A stretch of DNA of 10,133 nucleotides from Prevotella sp. CAG:1185 (GTDB taxonomy: Bacteria > Bacteroidota > Bacteroidia > Bacteroidales > Bacteroidaceae): NCBI GenBank assembly GCA_000436695.1, contig HF992603.1, positions 31,180 through 41,312 on the forward strand. The letters are read 5' to 3'. A program made the translations under genes and the position numbers. The first letter of the stretch is position 1; each line of letters starts with the position of its first letter. This document shows, piece after piece, positions 1 to 8,104 of the stretch. Under the pieces are notes generated by a model. It was not told the DNA's origin. It was given only the letters and a program-made list of their open reading frames with translations, and made no database searches.

Positions 1-225
1 AGAGAAAGAGTGTGTCTTGTCGCTGAGGTTCACCATCAGCATGTCGTACGTGATGTATATGTGCAGCTGTTTCTCGGGCAGTCCGAGATATGCTGCCGTG
101 CGTTCCATGTTGCGTAATATACGGCTGGTGTCGGCCGAACTTTCCATTAACAGCTGACCTGTACGCAGCAGCAGGTCAAGCTTTCGTCGCAGTACTTCGT
201 GTTCTGACTGCTGAGTTGCTTCCAT
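1..225 (-). CDS. ThrE/YjjP-like threonine/serine exporter, N-terminal part (runs off left edge)
   Basis: Reading leftward from an ATG at 225-223, the frame stays open for 75 codons to the window edge. The peptide begins MEATQQSEHEVLRRKLDLLL and contains RTGQLLMESSADTSRI, then AAYLGLPEKQLHIYITYDML. The order 'hydrophobic helix, G-x-LL, A/S-D-T, small helix, LG, then a beta strand' is that of the cytoplasmic N-terminal domain of the ThrE/YjjP family (formerly DUF1212), inner-membrane exporters of threonine and serine. The membrane-spanning part would lie beyond the left edge and cannot be seen. The ATG is chosen because the upstream DNA is AT-rich and non-coding, and no earlier start keeps the family alignment. 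It lies downstream of the SusD-like gene on the same strand but behind a strong terminator, so it is probably its own unit. Confidence 0.78.
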   Translation of the reverse strand, partial: MEATQQSEHEVLRRKLDLLLRTGQLLMESSADTSRILRNMERTAAYLGLPEKQLHIYITYDMLMVNLSDKTHSFS

Positions 226-290
226 AATCTTTTTGCCTTTATTTTAATGTATTTTTTATATTTATCCTGTCTATGCTCGTTTTCAAGGTG

Positions 291-298
291 CAAAATTA
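291..298 (-). promoter_or_regulatory. Possible Bacteroidota -7 promoter element for the ThrE-like gene
   Basis: Read on the minus strand this is TAATTTTG, matching the Bacteroidota sigma-ABfr -7 consensus TAnnTTTG. It lies about 65 bases upstream of the ATG at 225, a plausible leader length. I see no good TTTG-type -33 box at the usual spacing, so the call is weak. A second TAnnTTTG match (TATTTTTG, 413-406) lies farther upstream and also lacks a -33 box. Confidence 0.3.
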
Positions 299-421
299 CA
301 AAATATAATGGAATTTACGCATATTTGAGTTTTGTTAATGTGCGTTTTTCTTTACTTAAACGTGTATGGATATTGGTTCTTGGTTGTCTTGTCATGTCTG
401 TTTTACAAAAATAATGACAAA

Positions 422-469
422 TGTAAAAAATAAAGGGGCTACGCATTTTTTTTGCGTAACCCCTTTATT
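422..469 (-). terminator. Intrinsic terminator of the SusC/SusD operon
   Basis: Arms 429-445 and 453-469 form a 17-base-pair stem around a 7-base loop. The one non-Watson-Crick position is C439/A459 on the plus strand, which becomes a G-U wobble in minus-strand RNA, so the hairpin is continuous only in that direction. The minus-strand transcript then runs into a U-tract (complement of the A-run at 425-430). It starts 18 bases past the stop codon of the SusD-like gene, exactly where the operon should end. Confidence 0.88.
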
Positions 470-487
470 AGATGTCGGTATTTTAGA

Positions 488-2680
488 TTATTCGTCGGCC
501 AGCGGATCGAATGTTCCCATTGAGCCTCCGTGCTGACTGTCTTCCCATCCAATGGTCTGCTCCAGAGCTTTGTTGTTGTTCTGTGCGCCCTGTGTAAGTC
601 CGAGGAAGTAGTAGCGCGGCAGGAAGTTCATGTAGAGCTTAACCTTGTTTTGGTCGTAAGAATCGCCCTTCTTGTCTTTGCGCACGAGGTTTTCGTCATA
701 CCATGCTTTCAGAGTTTCGAGCTGAGGCTCGAGTTCTTGGCGCAGGTCAACTGCTGCACAGCGTGTTCCGCCGTTGTTCAGCAGCGGGTCGCTGTCGGCT
801 GTTGTTCCGCCTACGCCGTACTTGTCGGCAACGCGGAACTCCATGTTCTCGCGGCGCTGTCCGTTCAGAGGCTTAAATCCGAGCCATGTGCAGGTGTTGC
901 CGCCCCATCCGGTAAGAGTCCATGTTGACGGTGCGCCTTCCACCTTGCCAGTTCCTCCATCATAGAGCATCCAGCGACGAAGGTCGTCAAAGCGTTTTCC
1001 TTCGTAAGCAAACTCTATCTGGCGCTCATACAGGATGGCCGACATACATGCAGCCTGGTCTGACTCGAGGTTAGACTGCAGTCCGTAGTTGTTTTCGCCA
1101 GTATATCCGGCACGTGCGCGTATCTGTTTCAGATAGCTTACGGCATCGGTAAGTTCGCCGGCACCGCAGGCAACTTCAGCCAAGTTGAGCAGCACTTCGG
1201 CATAGCGCAGTTCGATGTAAGGCTGTGCAGAATATGCAAATCCGCCGTTGCTTGCAGTTCCGTTGAATGTATAAAGAGAATTGGTGTTCACGTCGTAGTC
1301 GTCAGAACGTTTGCGCACATACACTCCCGAGCAGTTTGTCAGCAGGTTGTCTGCTCCGTAGTCGTTGCCGCTCTCCGGGTCGCCCTGGTCGTTGAGGTCG
1401 GTGTACCAAACATAGTTCCACAGTTCATAGTTCTTACCGTCGTCATACGAAGGGTTGTTCGGGTCGGCAGACTGAACAGTGTTGTTGCCGTTGTATGCCC
1501 AGCGGAAACCAGGGAATGCGAATGTACGGTAGAAACGCGGGTCACGGTTCATGAACGGATGCTCGCGGTCGTAAGATATTGACGATGCGTCGAGCTTTGT
1601 ATAAGTGTCGGCAGAAGACGGGCGCTTACCGTCGGCCATCGGGAACATGTCAATGAGCATAGCCGATGCGTTCTTGCCTGAACCTGTTGTGTTCTTCGGG
1701 CGTATGTAGCGCTCCCAGTTGCTGTTCTTCTGTCCGTCGCCAGCCTGAACAGTGTTATAGAGAGTTACGAACACTGCTTCAGGATTCTTGTCGCTTTGGT
1801 TAAACTGCAGTGCGAAGTCTGAGCCGTTGATATTGTTTGTTGATGTGAACAGACCGTAGCCGCATGAGTTGATAGAGTCGAGTTCTGCCTTCATCTGTTT
1901 ATAAGCGTTCTTCCAGCGAGTCTCGTCGTTGGCGCGGTTGAACAGAGGGCTGGCCCACAACAGCAGCACGCGTCCTTTCAGGGCGAGGGCTGTTCCGGTG
2001 GTTACCATACCCCATTCGCTGCTTGACCATCCTCCGTTCATAGTCTTGGCTGCAAGCATCTTGGCCGACTGGTCGAGGTCGCTAAGAATGAAGTCTATAC
2101 ATGCCTTTGCCGAACGGCGCGGATTTACAACACCTTCTACCGGATCTTGTACTTCAGTTACGATTGGCACACCTCCGTAGAATTTCACGAGGTTATAGTA
2201 GCACCATGCGCGGAAGAAATACAGCTGTCCAAGATATTCGTCTTTCTTGTCCTGTGTGAGCGCACCGCCCGATATGCCTTCTATGGCGTCGTTGATGTTG
2301 CGGATACGTCCCCAGGCGTTGCCCTGAATGTTGTTAGGCGTACCGAAGAAATAGTCGGGAACGGATGTGCCGCTCATTACAGACAGTGGCTTTTGCGGAT
2401 CAACAAAAGCTCCGAAGCCACTGTATTCCTCTGTCGACTTGGCCTGAGTGTCGTTGCTTCCGCTTGACGGATATTGCCATGTGGGGTCGCTGTTCACCGT
2501 AGGCAGACACCAGCTGTAAACATCGTAGACACGGCGCTGGCATCCTGCCTCAGTGTCGTAGATGCCTGTATTCACGTTGTCATAGTTCTTCTTTTCCTCC
2601 AGAAAGTCATCGCTGCACGAAGTTATAGCCATGCTTGTGATAAGGCCAAGTCCGAACAATTTTATTATATTTGTTTTCAT
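488..2680 (-). CDS. SusD/RagB-family surface glycan-binding lipoprotein, large (730 aa)
   Basis: Outer-surface lipoprotein that binds oligosaccharides and forms the lid of the SusC channel. It starts MKTNIIKLFG with a lipoprotein signal whose acylated cysteine is C22 (ITSC). The SDDFLEE that follows fits the acidic Bacteroidota surface-export signal. The SusD N-terminal domain is shown by FFRAWCYYNLVKFYGGVPI (residues 155-173), the classic helix with GG-VP. The RagB/SusD C-terminal domain is shown by PYIELRYAEVLLNLAEV (487-503) and YERQIEFAYEGKRFDDLRRW (551-570). NRDPRF (378-383) is a common family motif. At 730 residues it is longer than most members (roughly 500-650), with long Gly/Asn/Asp-rich stretches around 315-480 and after 570. 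It lies 31 bases after the SusC-like gene and is last in the operon. The family is certain; the ligand cannot be read from sequence. Confidence 0.96.
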   Translation of the reverse strand: MKTNIIKLFGLGLITSMAITSCSDDFLEEKKNYDNVNTGIYDTEAGCQRRVYDVYSWCLPTVNSDPTWQYPSSGSNDTQAKSTEEYSGFGAFVDPQKPLSVMSGTSVPDYFFGTPNNIQGNAWGRIRNINDAIEGISGGALTQDKKDEYLGQLYFFRAWCYYNLVKFYGGVPIVTEVQDPVEGVVNPRRSAKACIDFILSDLDQSAKMLAAKTMNGGWSSSEWGMVTTGTALALKGRVLLLWASPLFNRANDETRWKNAYKQMKAELDSINSCGYGLFTSTNNINGSDFALQFNQSDKNPEAVFVTLYNTVQAGDGQKNSNWERYIRPKNTTGSGKNASAMLIDMFPMADGKRPSSADTYTKLDASSISYDREHPFMNRDPRFYRTFAFPGFRWAYNGNNTVQSADPNNPSYDDGKNYELWNYVWYTDLNDQGDPESGNDYGADNLLTNCSGVYVRKRSDDYDVNTNSLYTFNGTASNGGFAYSAQPYIELRYAEVLLNLAEVACGAGELTDAVSYLKQIRARAGYTGENNYGLQSNLESDQAACMSAILYERQIEFAYEGKRFDDLRRWMLYDGGTGKVEGAPSTWTLTGWGGNTCTWLGFKPLNGQRRENMEFRVADKYGVGGTTADSDPLLNNGGTRCAAVDLRQELEPQLETLKAWYDENLVRKDKKGDSYDQNKVKLYMNFLPRYYFLGLTQGAQNNNKALEQTIGWEDSQHGGSMGTFDPLADE

Positions 2681-2711
2681 TGATGTTATTCTATTTAACG
2701 GTTATGTTTTA

Positions 2712-5700
2712 TCAGAATGTGAGATTAACTCCTACTGTAAACTGGCGCAGAGTGGGGTATGAGCCATAGCTGCACATAGGATCCATGAAGTTGTCCGGAT
2801 ACGGATTGTAGAAGCTCAGCAGGTTCTGGCCGGTAACATTTACACGTGCCGACTGTATGCCGATTTTCTTAACGAGAGACGACGGTATGGTGTAAGCCAG
2901 AGTCAGACGGCTGAGGCGTACTCTTGTTCCGCTTATTCTCCAGAACGATGATGTTATGGCATTAACGCTCTGATATGCGAGGTTAGGCAGACTTCCGTTG
3001 CGGTTGGCTGCAACTACGAGGTTGCCTGCTGCGTCGTAAACATCCTGATATGAATACATGTTGTCTACATTCCAGAACGAAGGCATGTTGGTGAACTCAA
3101 GGTCGCCAACGCCTGAGCCTGACTTCAGTGCTGCTGCGTCAACAAAGCTGTAGCCGCCCCACTGAGCGTTGAGCTGTGCTGTAAGAGAGAAACCCTTGTA
3201 GTCGGCTCCGAGGTTCATTGTCACGCCGTAAGGATTGTTGCGGTTAGACAGACACACCTGGTCGTTGTCCTTGTCAACCACGCCGTCGGGTGCAGCGTAG
3301 GTTCCGTCTTCCTGCTGCGGGCCGCGTACATCCTTATATATAAGCATACCCGGGCGAACTTCGTCCTTGCTCATTCCGAGGTAAGATGTAATGTTGTATT
3401 TGTCGAAATACTCCTCAATATCCTGGAACGAACGGAACATACCGATGCACTGCAGACCCCACAGACCTATGTCGGTGCGTCCGCCGCGCTGTATCTGACG
3501 ATATATGTAGTCGGTAACAAAGTCCATGTTAAGCACCTTGTTGTCGTGGTAGCCGGTGTTGATGCCGATGCGGTATTTAAAGTCCTTGCCGATCTTGTCG
3601 CGCCATGTTGCGCTCAGTTCATAGCCCCAGCTGTCAAGTTCGCCGAGGTTGACGGCAGCCGACTGTGTACCTATCGTACCTTCAATAGCCTGGCTGATAT
3701 TCATAAGCATATCGCGGTTCCATTCGCGATACATATCGTAAGTAACGCTCAGTCGGTTGTTAAGCACGCTGAAGTCGATACCGAAGTTAGCCTTGTAAAC
3801 CTTATCCCAGTGAACGTCTTTGTTAACGGCAGAGTTGTTCTTGTTGATGGTTATACGGTTTTCGCTTTCGTTGTCTAATCCTGTTCCGAACACCGGTCCG
3901 CGGTTAGCGTCCTGAGCGTAAACCTGCATCCACTGCCATGCGGCTGTGTTGTCACGTCCTGTCATACCGAACGATCCGCGCAGTTTGAGGAAATCTACCC
4001 ATGGAAGTGCCTCCTTAAACCATTTTTCCTCAGACATAACCCAGCCGGCGCTGAATGATGGGAATACGCCCCAATAGTTAACAGGAGCGAATTTGGTTGA
4101 AGCATCTGAACGGATAAGGAATTCTGCCAGATATTTGTCGGCATAGGCATAGTTGATGCGGCCGATGTATGAGAGGGTTCCTGATTCGCTGCGGGTGAAG
4201 GTGATAACCTTAGTGTCTGCCTCAGCCGAGTTAGACTGTCCTGTTGTGAAAGGATAGGGGTTTGACACCATACCGTAGAGATATTCGCTTTCGGCTTCTG
4301 ACTTCTCTATTGAGAAGAGAGCGCCGATGCTATGCTCGCCGAAGTCTCTGTTATACGATGCTGTGAAGTTCATCTGATAATTGTCGGTGCGAGTCATCGA
4401 GCGGTTGAGCTGTGACGGGTCGCCGTTGGCAATTGTGTGCGCCAGGAGGTTCGACTCGGCTATAAACTGGTTATAGTCTTGTCCGCTGACGGGAGTATAG
4501 AGGTGACTTCCGCTTCCTGTACGTGTCTGCATTGTATATACGTCATATTCAGAGCCGTATTGGTTGGTCTTGTCCGTGTTGATGCTCTTTGAGTAAGAGA
4601 ATCTCAGTTTGAGACCTTTCAGAATCTTGCTCCATCCAAAGTCGTAGTTGATGCTTCCCTGAACGTTTATGTTCGAAGTCATTGTGCGGCTGTAGTCTCC
4701 GTTGTTTCTCAGTTCAGAGTACGAATAGTTCTGGTCGTCATTAATCAGTGTGTTGCTTATACCATAGGCAGCTATAGGCATGCCGTTGACATACTCCGGA
4801 ATGTAGCGCGGACGGGTAAGCAGGATGTTGTAGTCTTTCTCGTTAGAAGTTCCGCCCACCTTAATATAAGGTGTGTTTTTCTTTCCGTAGTCGCCCGATA
4901 CGTTCAGGTTGGCGCTCAGCCAGTTGCTCACCTTTACGTCAACTCCTGCACGGTAGTTCCAGCGGTTGTAGTCAAGATTACCGAGGTTACCGTCCTGGTC
5001 GAAGTAAGAAAGACTTGCAAAATAGCTTGCACGTTCGGTTGCTCCGCTCAGGTTGACGTTATGTTTCATTGTGACTCCTGTCTCCCAGTATTTGTCCAGC
5101 AGGTCATAGTTGAGTCCGCGCATGGCGTTAAGCTCGTCGGCCTGATACAGGTCTGTAAGATGGTTGAGCGATGTGTTTGTCGGGTCGGCTGCTGCAACAG
5201 CGTTGTAGAGTCGGCCGTATTCATAGGCGCTGAGCATCTTAGGATGCGAAACGGCATCGGTGAATCCGAATGTTCCGCTGTAAGATATACGCGGAGCGCC
5301 GAGCTTGCCTTTCTTTGTAGTTACAAGGATTACACCGTTGGCGGCACGTGCTCCGTAGACAGCTGCCGAAGCGTCTTTCAGCACAGAGATGCTCTCCACT
5401 TCAGCCGGGTCAAGGTTGTTGAAGGCTTCGGCACCGAGGTTCTGTGTAGAGTTGCCCACCTTCACGTCGTTAGGATAGATGTATCCGTCGATTACGAACA
5501 GAGGCTGCTGAGCCACACTGCCGACATCGCCCAGAGAGTTGGTGTCACGTATGTACATTGTGGCGTTTTCACCGGGGCGAGAGTCGCCGCCGCTGACGCT
5601 AAGACCGTTGACAAGACCTGACAGAGTGCTTGCCAGACCGCCTGACGACAAATCCTGAATTTCGTCCATCGGCACAGTTGCCACCGAACCAGTCAGGTGT

Positions 5701-6041
5701 GCCTTCTTCTGCACGCCGTAACCTACTACAACCACTTCTTCAAGATTTTGTGCGTCTTCCTTCATCTGTGTTCTTCCGCCCGGCGCAACAGTCTGTGATA
5801 CATATCCTATGTAAGATATTGTAACCTTGCTGCCCTTAGGTGCTGAAATGGTGTAGTTACCGTTGATGTCGGTTATCACGCCTGCTCCCTCTTTGCCACT
5901 TATGCGGACCGAGGCGCCTATGATAGGATCGCCGTTCTCGTCAACAACGGTTCCCTTCACCGTCTGGTTTTGTGCCAGAGCCGGTGTGGCTGCAAAAGCC
6001 ATGAAACCGAAGCATAGAGCTGTTATGAATTTTTTTCTCAT
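2712..6041 (-). CDS. SusC/RagA-family TonB-dependent outer-membrane transporter (1109 aa)
   Basis: TonB-dependent channel that imports glycan fragments across the outer membrane with its SusD partner. The signal peptide is MRKKFITALCFGFMAFAATP followed by ALA, with cleavage likely before Q24. Residues 27-90 are a carboxypeptidase-regulatory-like domain (VKGTVVDENGDPIIGASVRI, then TDINGNYTI and VTISYIGY), typical of SusC rather than of siderophore receptors. NLEEVVVVGYGVQKK (99-113) leads into the plug, where PLFVIDG (180-186) and the SusC/RagA signature SISVLKDASAAVYGARAANG (217-236) followed by VILVTTKKG are plain. The remainder is a 22-strand-type beta barrel ending in an aromatic residue (VGVNLTF), as outer-membrane barrels do. 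Length is normal for the family. The leader is A-rich and has no Shine-Dalgarno site. No frameshift or missing segment is visible. Confidence 0.97.
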   Translation of the reverse strand: MRKKFITALCFGFMAFAATPALAQNQTVKGTVVDENGDPIIGASVRISGKEGAGVITDINGNYTISAPKGSKVTISYIGYVSQTVAPGGRTQMKEDAQNLEEVVVVGYGVQKKAHLTGSVATVPMDEIQDLSSGGLASTLSGLVNGLSVSGGDSRPGENATMYIRDTNSLGDVGSVAQQPLFVIDGYIYPNDVKVGNSTQNLGAEAFNNLDPAEVESISVLKDASAAVYGARAANGVILVTTKKGKLGAPRISYSGTFGFTDAVSHPKMLSAYEYGRLYNAVAAADPTNTSLNHLTDLYQADELNAMRGLNYDLLDKYWETGVTMKHNVNLSGATERASYFASLSYFDQDGNLGNLDYNRWNYRAGVDVKVSNWLSANLNVSGDYGKKNTPYIKVGGTSNEKDYNILLTRPRYIPEYVNGMPIAAYGISNTLINDDQNYSYSELRNNGDYSRTMTSNINVQGSINYDFGWSKILKGLKLRFSYSKSINTDKTNQYGSEYDVYTMQTRTGSGSHLYTPVSGQDYNQFIAESNLLAHTIANGDPSQLNRSMTRTDNYQMNFTASYNRDFGEHSIGALFSIEKSEAESEYLYGMVSNPYPFTTGQSNSAEADTKVITFTRSESGTLSYIGRINYAYADKYLAEFLIRSDASTKFAPVNYWGVFPSFSAGWVMSEEKWFKEALPWVDFLKLRGSFGMTGRDNTAAWQWMQVYAQDANRGPVFGTGLDNESENRITINKNNSAVNKDVHWDKVYKANFGIDFSVLNNRLSVTYDMYREWNRDMLMNISQAIEGTIGTQSAAVNLGELDSWGYELSATWRDKIGKDFKYRIGINTGYHDNKVLNMDFVTDYIYRQIQRGGRTDIGLWGLQCIGMFRSFQDIEEYFDKYNITSYLGMSKDEVRPGMLIYKDVRGPQQEDGTYAAPDGVVDKDNDQVCLSNRNNPYGVTMNLGADYKGFSLTAQLNAQWGGYSFVDAAALKSGSGVGDLEFTNMPSFWNVDNMYSYQDVYDAAGNLVVAANRNGSLPNLAYQSVNAITSSFWRISGTRVRLSRLTLAYTIPSSLVKKIGIQSARVNVTGQNLLSFYNPYPDNFMDPMCSYGSYPTLRQFTVGVNLTF

Positions 6042-6070
6042 ATCTTATGTTTTTCTTTTGTTATCGATTA

Positions 6071-7522
6071 TTATTCTGCAGCCGGGAGCCAGCGTGGGTC
6101 GCCGGTTCTTCTCGACAGCTGTTCACTTCCGTTTACAGTGAAATCACCATTTGTCGGGTCGGCAAACTGCGGGTCGCTCTTAATGGCTGTGCCGCTCTTG
6201 TCGTAGTTTTCCTCACTGTCGAATGTTCCTGTGGCTGCGTTTTTCAGATATGTATTGTTTGCGAATGTATAAGTTGGGTTAGAGCTGTAGCTGCCTCCGA
6301 TAAAGCGTCGTGCAATGTCGCTGGCACAGTCAACAAAGATACAGTCGGTCATCAGGAAGGTTGACGACTTCTGTCCGCTGAATCCGCTGTAGTTAGCCCA
6401 TTGTCCGCTTGCGGCAATGTTGTAGAATGTGCTGTTCATGAAGTTGACATAGTTCATAGTATAACCTGCACGTGTGCTTCGGCCTGAGTTGTTATACTGA
6501 ACAAAATATTTGGCATCGCTTGATGTGCTTGCCTGCCAGAATGTAGAGTTCTTGATTGTCAGCGTGTTGATGAAACCGGATTTGAAGTATATTACTGAAT
6601 TTCCGCTGATACCGCTTTCGCTGGTTGATGTCAGTTTTACAACAGTATTTTCAATAATACATGTCTCGATGCAGTATTTCTTGTTGTTGTCGTAAATGAA
6701 CTGGGCATTAACTCCGTTAAAATTACAGTTTACAATATGCAGCGTACCCATTATGTTGTAATAGTCGCCGCTGCCGGTTACGCCCTTTATGCTTTCGTCG
6801 GGTGTCTCGCTCAGTCCTATTGCTTCGTCGCCAGATGCACTGCAGTCGAAATTGATGTTCTTAATTTTTAACGGAGCTGAAGTGCGTATAGTTCCTGTTG
6901 AACCATAAGTTATTGTAGGTCTGTTGTTCTGGTTAGTACAGCGCAGCTGTATCTGATGGTTGCCAAAGTCAAGAATGCCTGATACGGTGTATTGTCCGCC
7001 TTCTTCAAGGTCGTAAACCAGTTCGCTGCCGTCATTGGGCATTGCGTTGTTTTGGAAATATTCATATAGGTCGGTGCCTGAAGGTATTGTGGCAAGTGCG
7101 GTGGCAAAGGTGCTGAATGTCTTTACAACCGGCTCACATCCTGTGTTGTTTCTTTCCTCGTTGCCGAGCACTTCAAGCGACAGCTCATAGTTGCAGTCTT
7201 CTATGCGGTCAACGGCAAATGATGTTCCGTCGTATACAGAGTCTACCACAACTTTACCTTCAGAGGTGTTTGTCAGTATGGCATGATATCCGCCTGCGCC
7301 ATAGACCACAGGCCAGCTGATGGTCTGCTTAGAGCCGTCAGCACTTGCCGTTACTTGGATGTCGTCTGTTGATGGGGCCTCGAGCTGCGTGTTATAGACA
7401 CCTATGTCGAAACTCTCTTCGTCGAAGCCATCCTGAGCACATGAGGCAAAGAGCATCATTCCCGCGGCAAATGCCATAAGGGCATAGCTCTTTCCCCGTA
7501 GTGAAAAATGATTTTTTTTCAT
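6071..7522 (-). CDS. DUF4957/DUF5123-like beta-helix lipoprotein with Fn3-like domain, first gene of the operon
   Basis: Predicted surface lipoprotein of 483 residues. The start chosen is the ATG at 7522: an earlier in-frame TTG at 7549 would put nine polar residues before the signal peptide. The lipobox is LFASC with C28, followed by the acidic AQDGFDEE. Residues about 53-130 resemble a fibronectin type III domain (QTISWPVVYGAGGYHAILTN, then YELSLEVLG). From about 135 onward there are repeated beta-helix rungs with the pattern I-x-N-x-x-F: KIKNINFDC (219-227), HIVNCNFNG (262-270), TIKNSTFWQ (322-330), FMNSTFYNI (361-369), TDCIFVDC (392-399). The end, DPQFADPTNGDF (450-461) and GDPRWL (474-479), is typical of DUF5123. 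Such proteins, from memory, occur mainly in pectin-type loci and are thought to bind glycan; I see no pectate-lyase catalytic signature. It lies 29 bases before the SusC-like gene and is probably co-transcribed with it. Confidence 0.85.
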   Translation of the reverse strand: MKKNHFSLRGKSYALMAFAAGMMLFASCAQDGFDEESFDIGVYNTQLEAPSTDDIQVTASADGSKQTISWPVVYGAGGYHAILTNTSEGKVVVDSVYDGTSFAVDRIEDCNYELSLEVLGNEERNNTGCEPVVKTFSTFATALATIPSGTDLYEYFQNNAMPNDGSELVYDLEEGGQYTVSGILDFGNHQIQLRCTNQNNRPTITYGSTGTIRTSAPLKIKNINFDCSASGDEAIGLSETPDESIKGVTGSGDYYNIMGTLHIVNCNFNGVNAQFIYDNNKKYCIETCIIENTVVKLTSTSESGISGNSVIYFKSGFINTLTIKNSTFWQASTSSDAKYFVQYNNSGRSTRAGYTMNYVNFMNSTFYNIAASGQWANYSGFSGQKSSTFLMTDCIFVDCASDIARRFIGGSYSSNPTYTFANNTYLKNAATGTFDSEENYDKSGTAIKSDPQFADPTNGDFTVNGSEQLSRRTGDPRWLPAAE

Positions 7523-8000
7523 AAAATGACTTTTATTAATGTTATACAATTATATTATTAAATTCGTTTTTTCATGTAAAGTTTTCTTGTAGTATTATTA
7601 AGGGCATAATGTCCCCTTTGGATATTTGACGTATACATTAGAAAAATGTAATCAAAATATAATAAAAAATAAAAATGATGTTTGTAATTAAACCATCTTT
7701 TTAGATTAAATAATCTTTATTATCGCTCAAAAGTCTGTTTGTTGCCCTATTTTAACCTAAATCTGTCATTATGATTCAGTCCTGATTTTTTGTTTTATAT
7801 CGGGGAATTTTTGTCAGATTCTTAGCGGGCATGGCTGGTAAAGTCAAGAAAAAGCAGACGAGAAGGCGTCAATAGAAAACATACAGACGGCTGAAAGCAT
7901 GAATATATAAAATAAATAAAACTCAATATGGTCTGATTAAAGATTTTTGACTTGGGTCTTTGTGCCGGTATCGGTGAATTGTGTATGTTGTATGTACTTC
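7523..8000. other. Non-coding leader region upstream of the SusC/SusD operon
   Basis: AT-rich interval with no credible gene. On the minus strand it is the upstream region of the lipoprotein gene starting at 7522. It holds a perfect 14-base palindrome AGATTAAATAATCT (7703-7716), a short AAGGG/CCCTT hairpin (7600-7618), and the 11-base motif CCTATTTTAAC (7746-7756) repeated upstream of the next gene. No clean TAnnTTTG promoter was found. The operon promoter and its regulator-binding site should lie here, but I cannot place them. Confidence 0.55.
7746..7756 (-). promoter_or_regulatory. Shared upstream motif GTTAAAATAGG, operon copy
   Basis: The 11-mer CCTATTTTAAC (minus strand GTTAAAATAGG) occurs here, 224 bases before the start of the lipoprotein gene, and again at 9131-9141, 97 bases before the start of the secreted-protein gene, in the same orientation. 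Flanking bases are partly shared too (TTAG before it on the minus strand, with one indel). Two copies in two upstream regions could mean a common promoter or regulator site, or chance in AT-rich DNA. Confidence 0.25.
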
Positions 8001-8037
8001 AAAAAAATCTCCCCTTTGGCATAAGCCGAGGGGGAGA
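8001..8037 (-). terminator. Intrinsic terminator after the secreted-protein gene
   Basis: Arms 8008-8020 and 8025-8037 pair around the 4-base loop ATAA, and the minus-strand transcript continues into seven U residues (complement of the A-run 8001-8007). It begins about 68 bases past the stop codon at 8105. In minus-strand RNA two positions are C-A mismatches. In plus-strand RNA those same positions are G-U wobbles, but there is no U-tract on that side, so minus-strand termination is favoured. Confidence 0.75.
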
Positions 8038-8104
8038 AAGGTTCTAAATTTTATACTATTATGTCTGTGTAAAATTCATTTGTTTGCGGTATGCTGCCGT
8101 CAGA

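Noticed and set aside
530..928. 132-codon open frame on the plus strand
   Set aside because: Antisense to the C-terminal part of the SusD-like gene, with no signal, domain or independent promoter; a shadow frame.
5061..5621. 186-codon open frame on the plus strand
   Set aside because: It lies wholly antisense to the SusC-like gene, which has full family conservation. The plus-strand peptide is Cys/Val-rich with no recognisable motif, as expected of a shadow frame.
7523..7549. Upstream in-frame TTG start for the lipoprotein gene
   Set aside because: It would add nine polar residues before a normal MKKN signal-peptide start; the ATG at 7522 gives a standard lipoprotein signal.
7831..7875. Short plus-strand frame encoding the basic peptide MAGKVKKKQTRRRQ
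   Set aside because: Only 14 codons with no ribosome-site or conservation evidence. The composition is notable but could be chance; comparison with related strains would decide.
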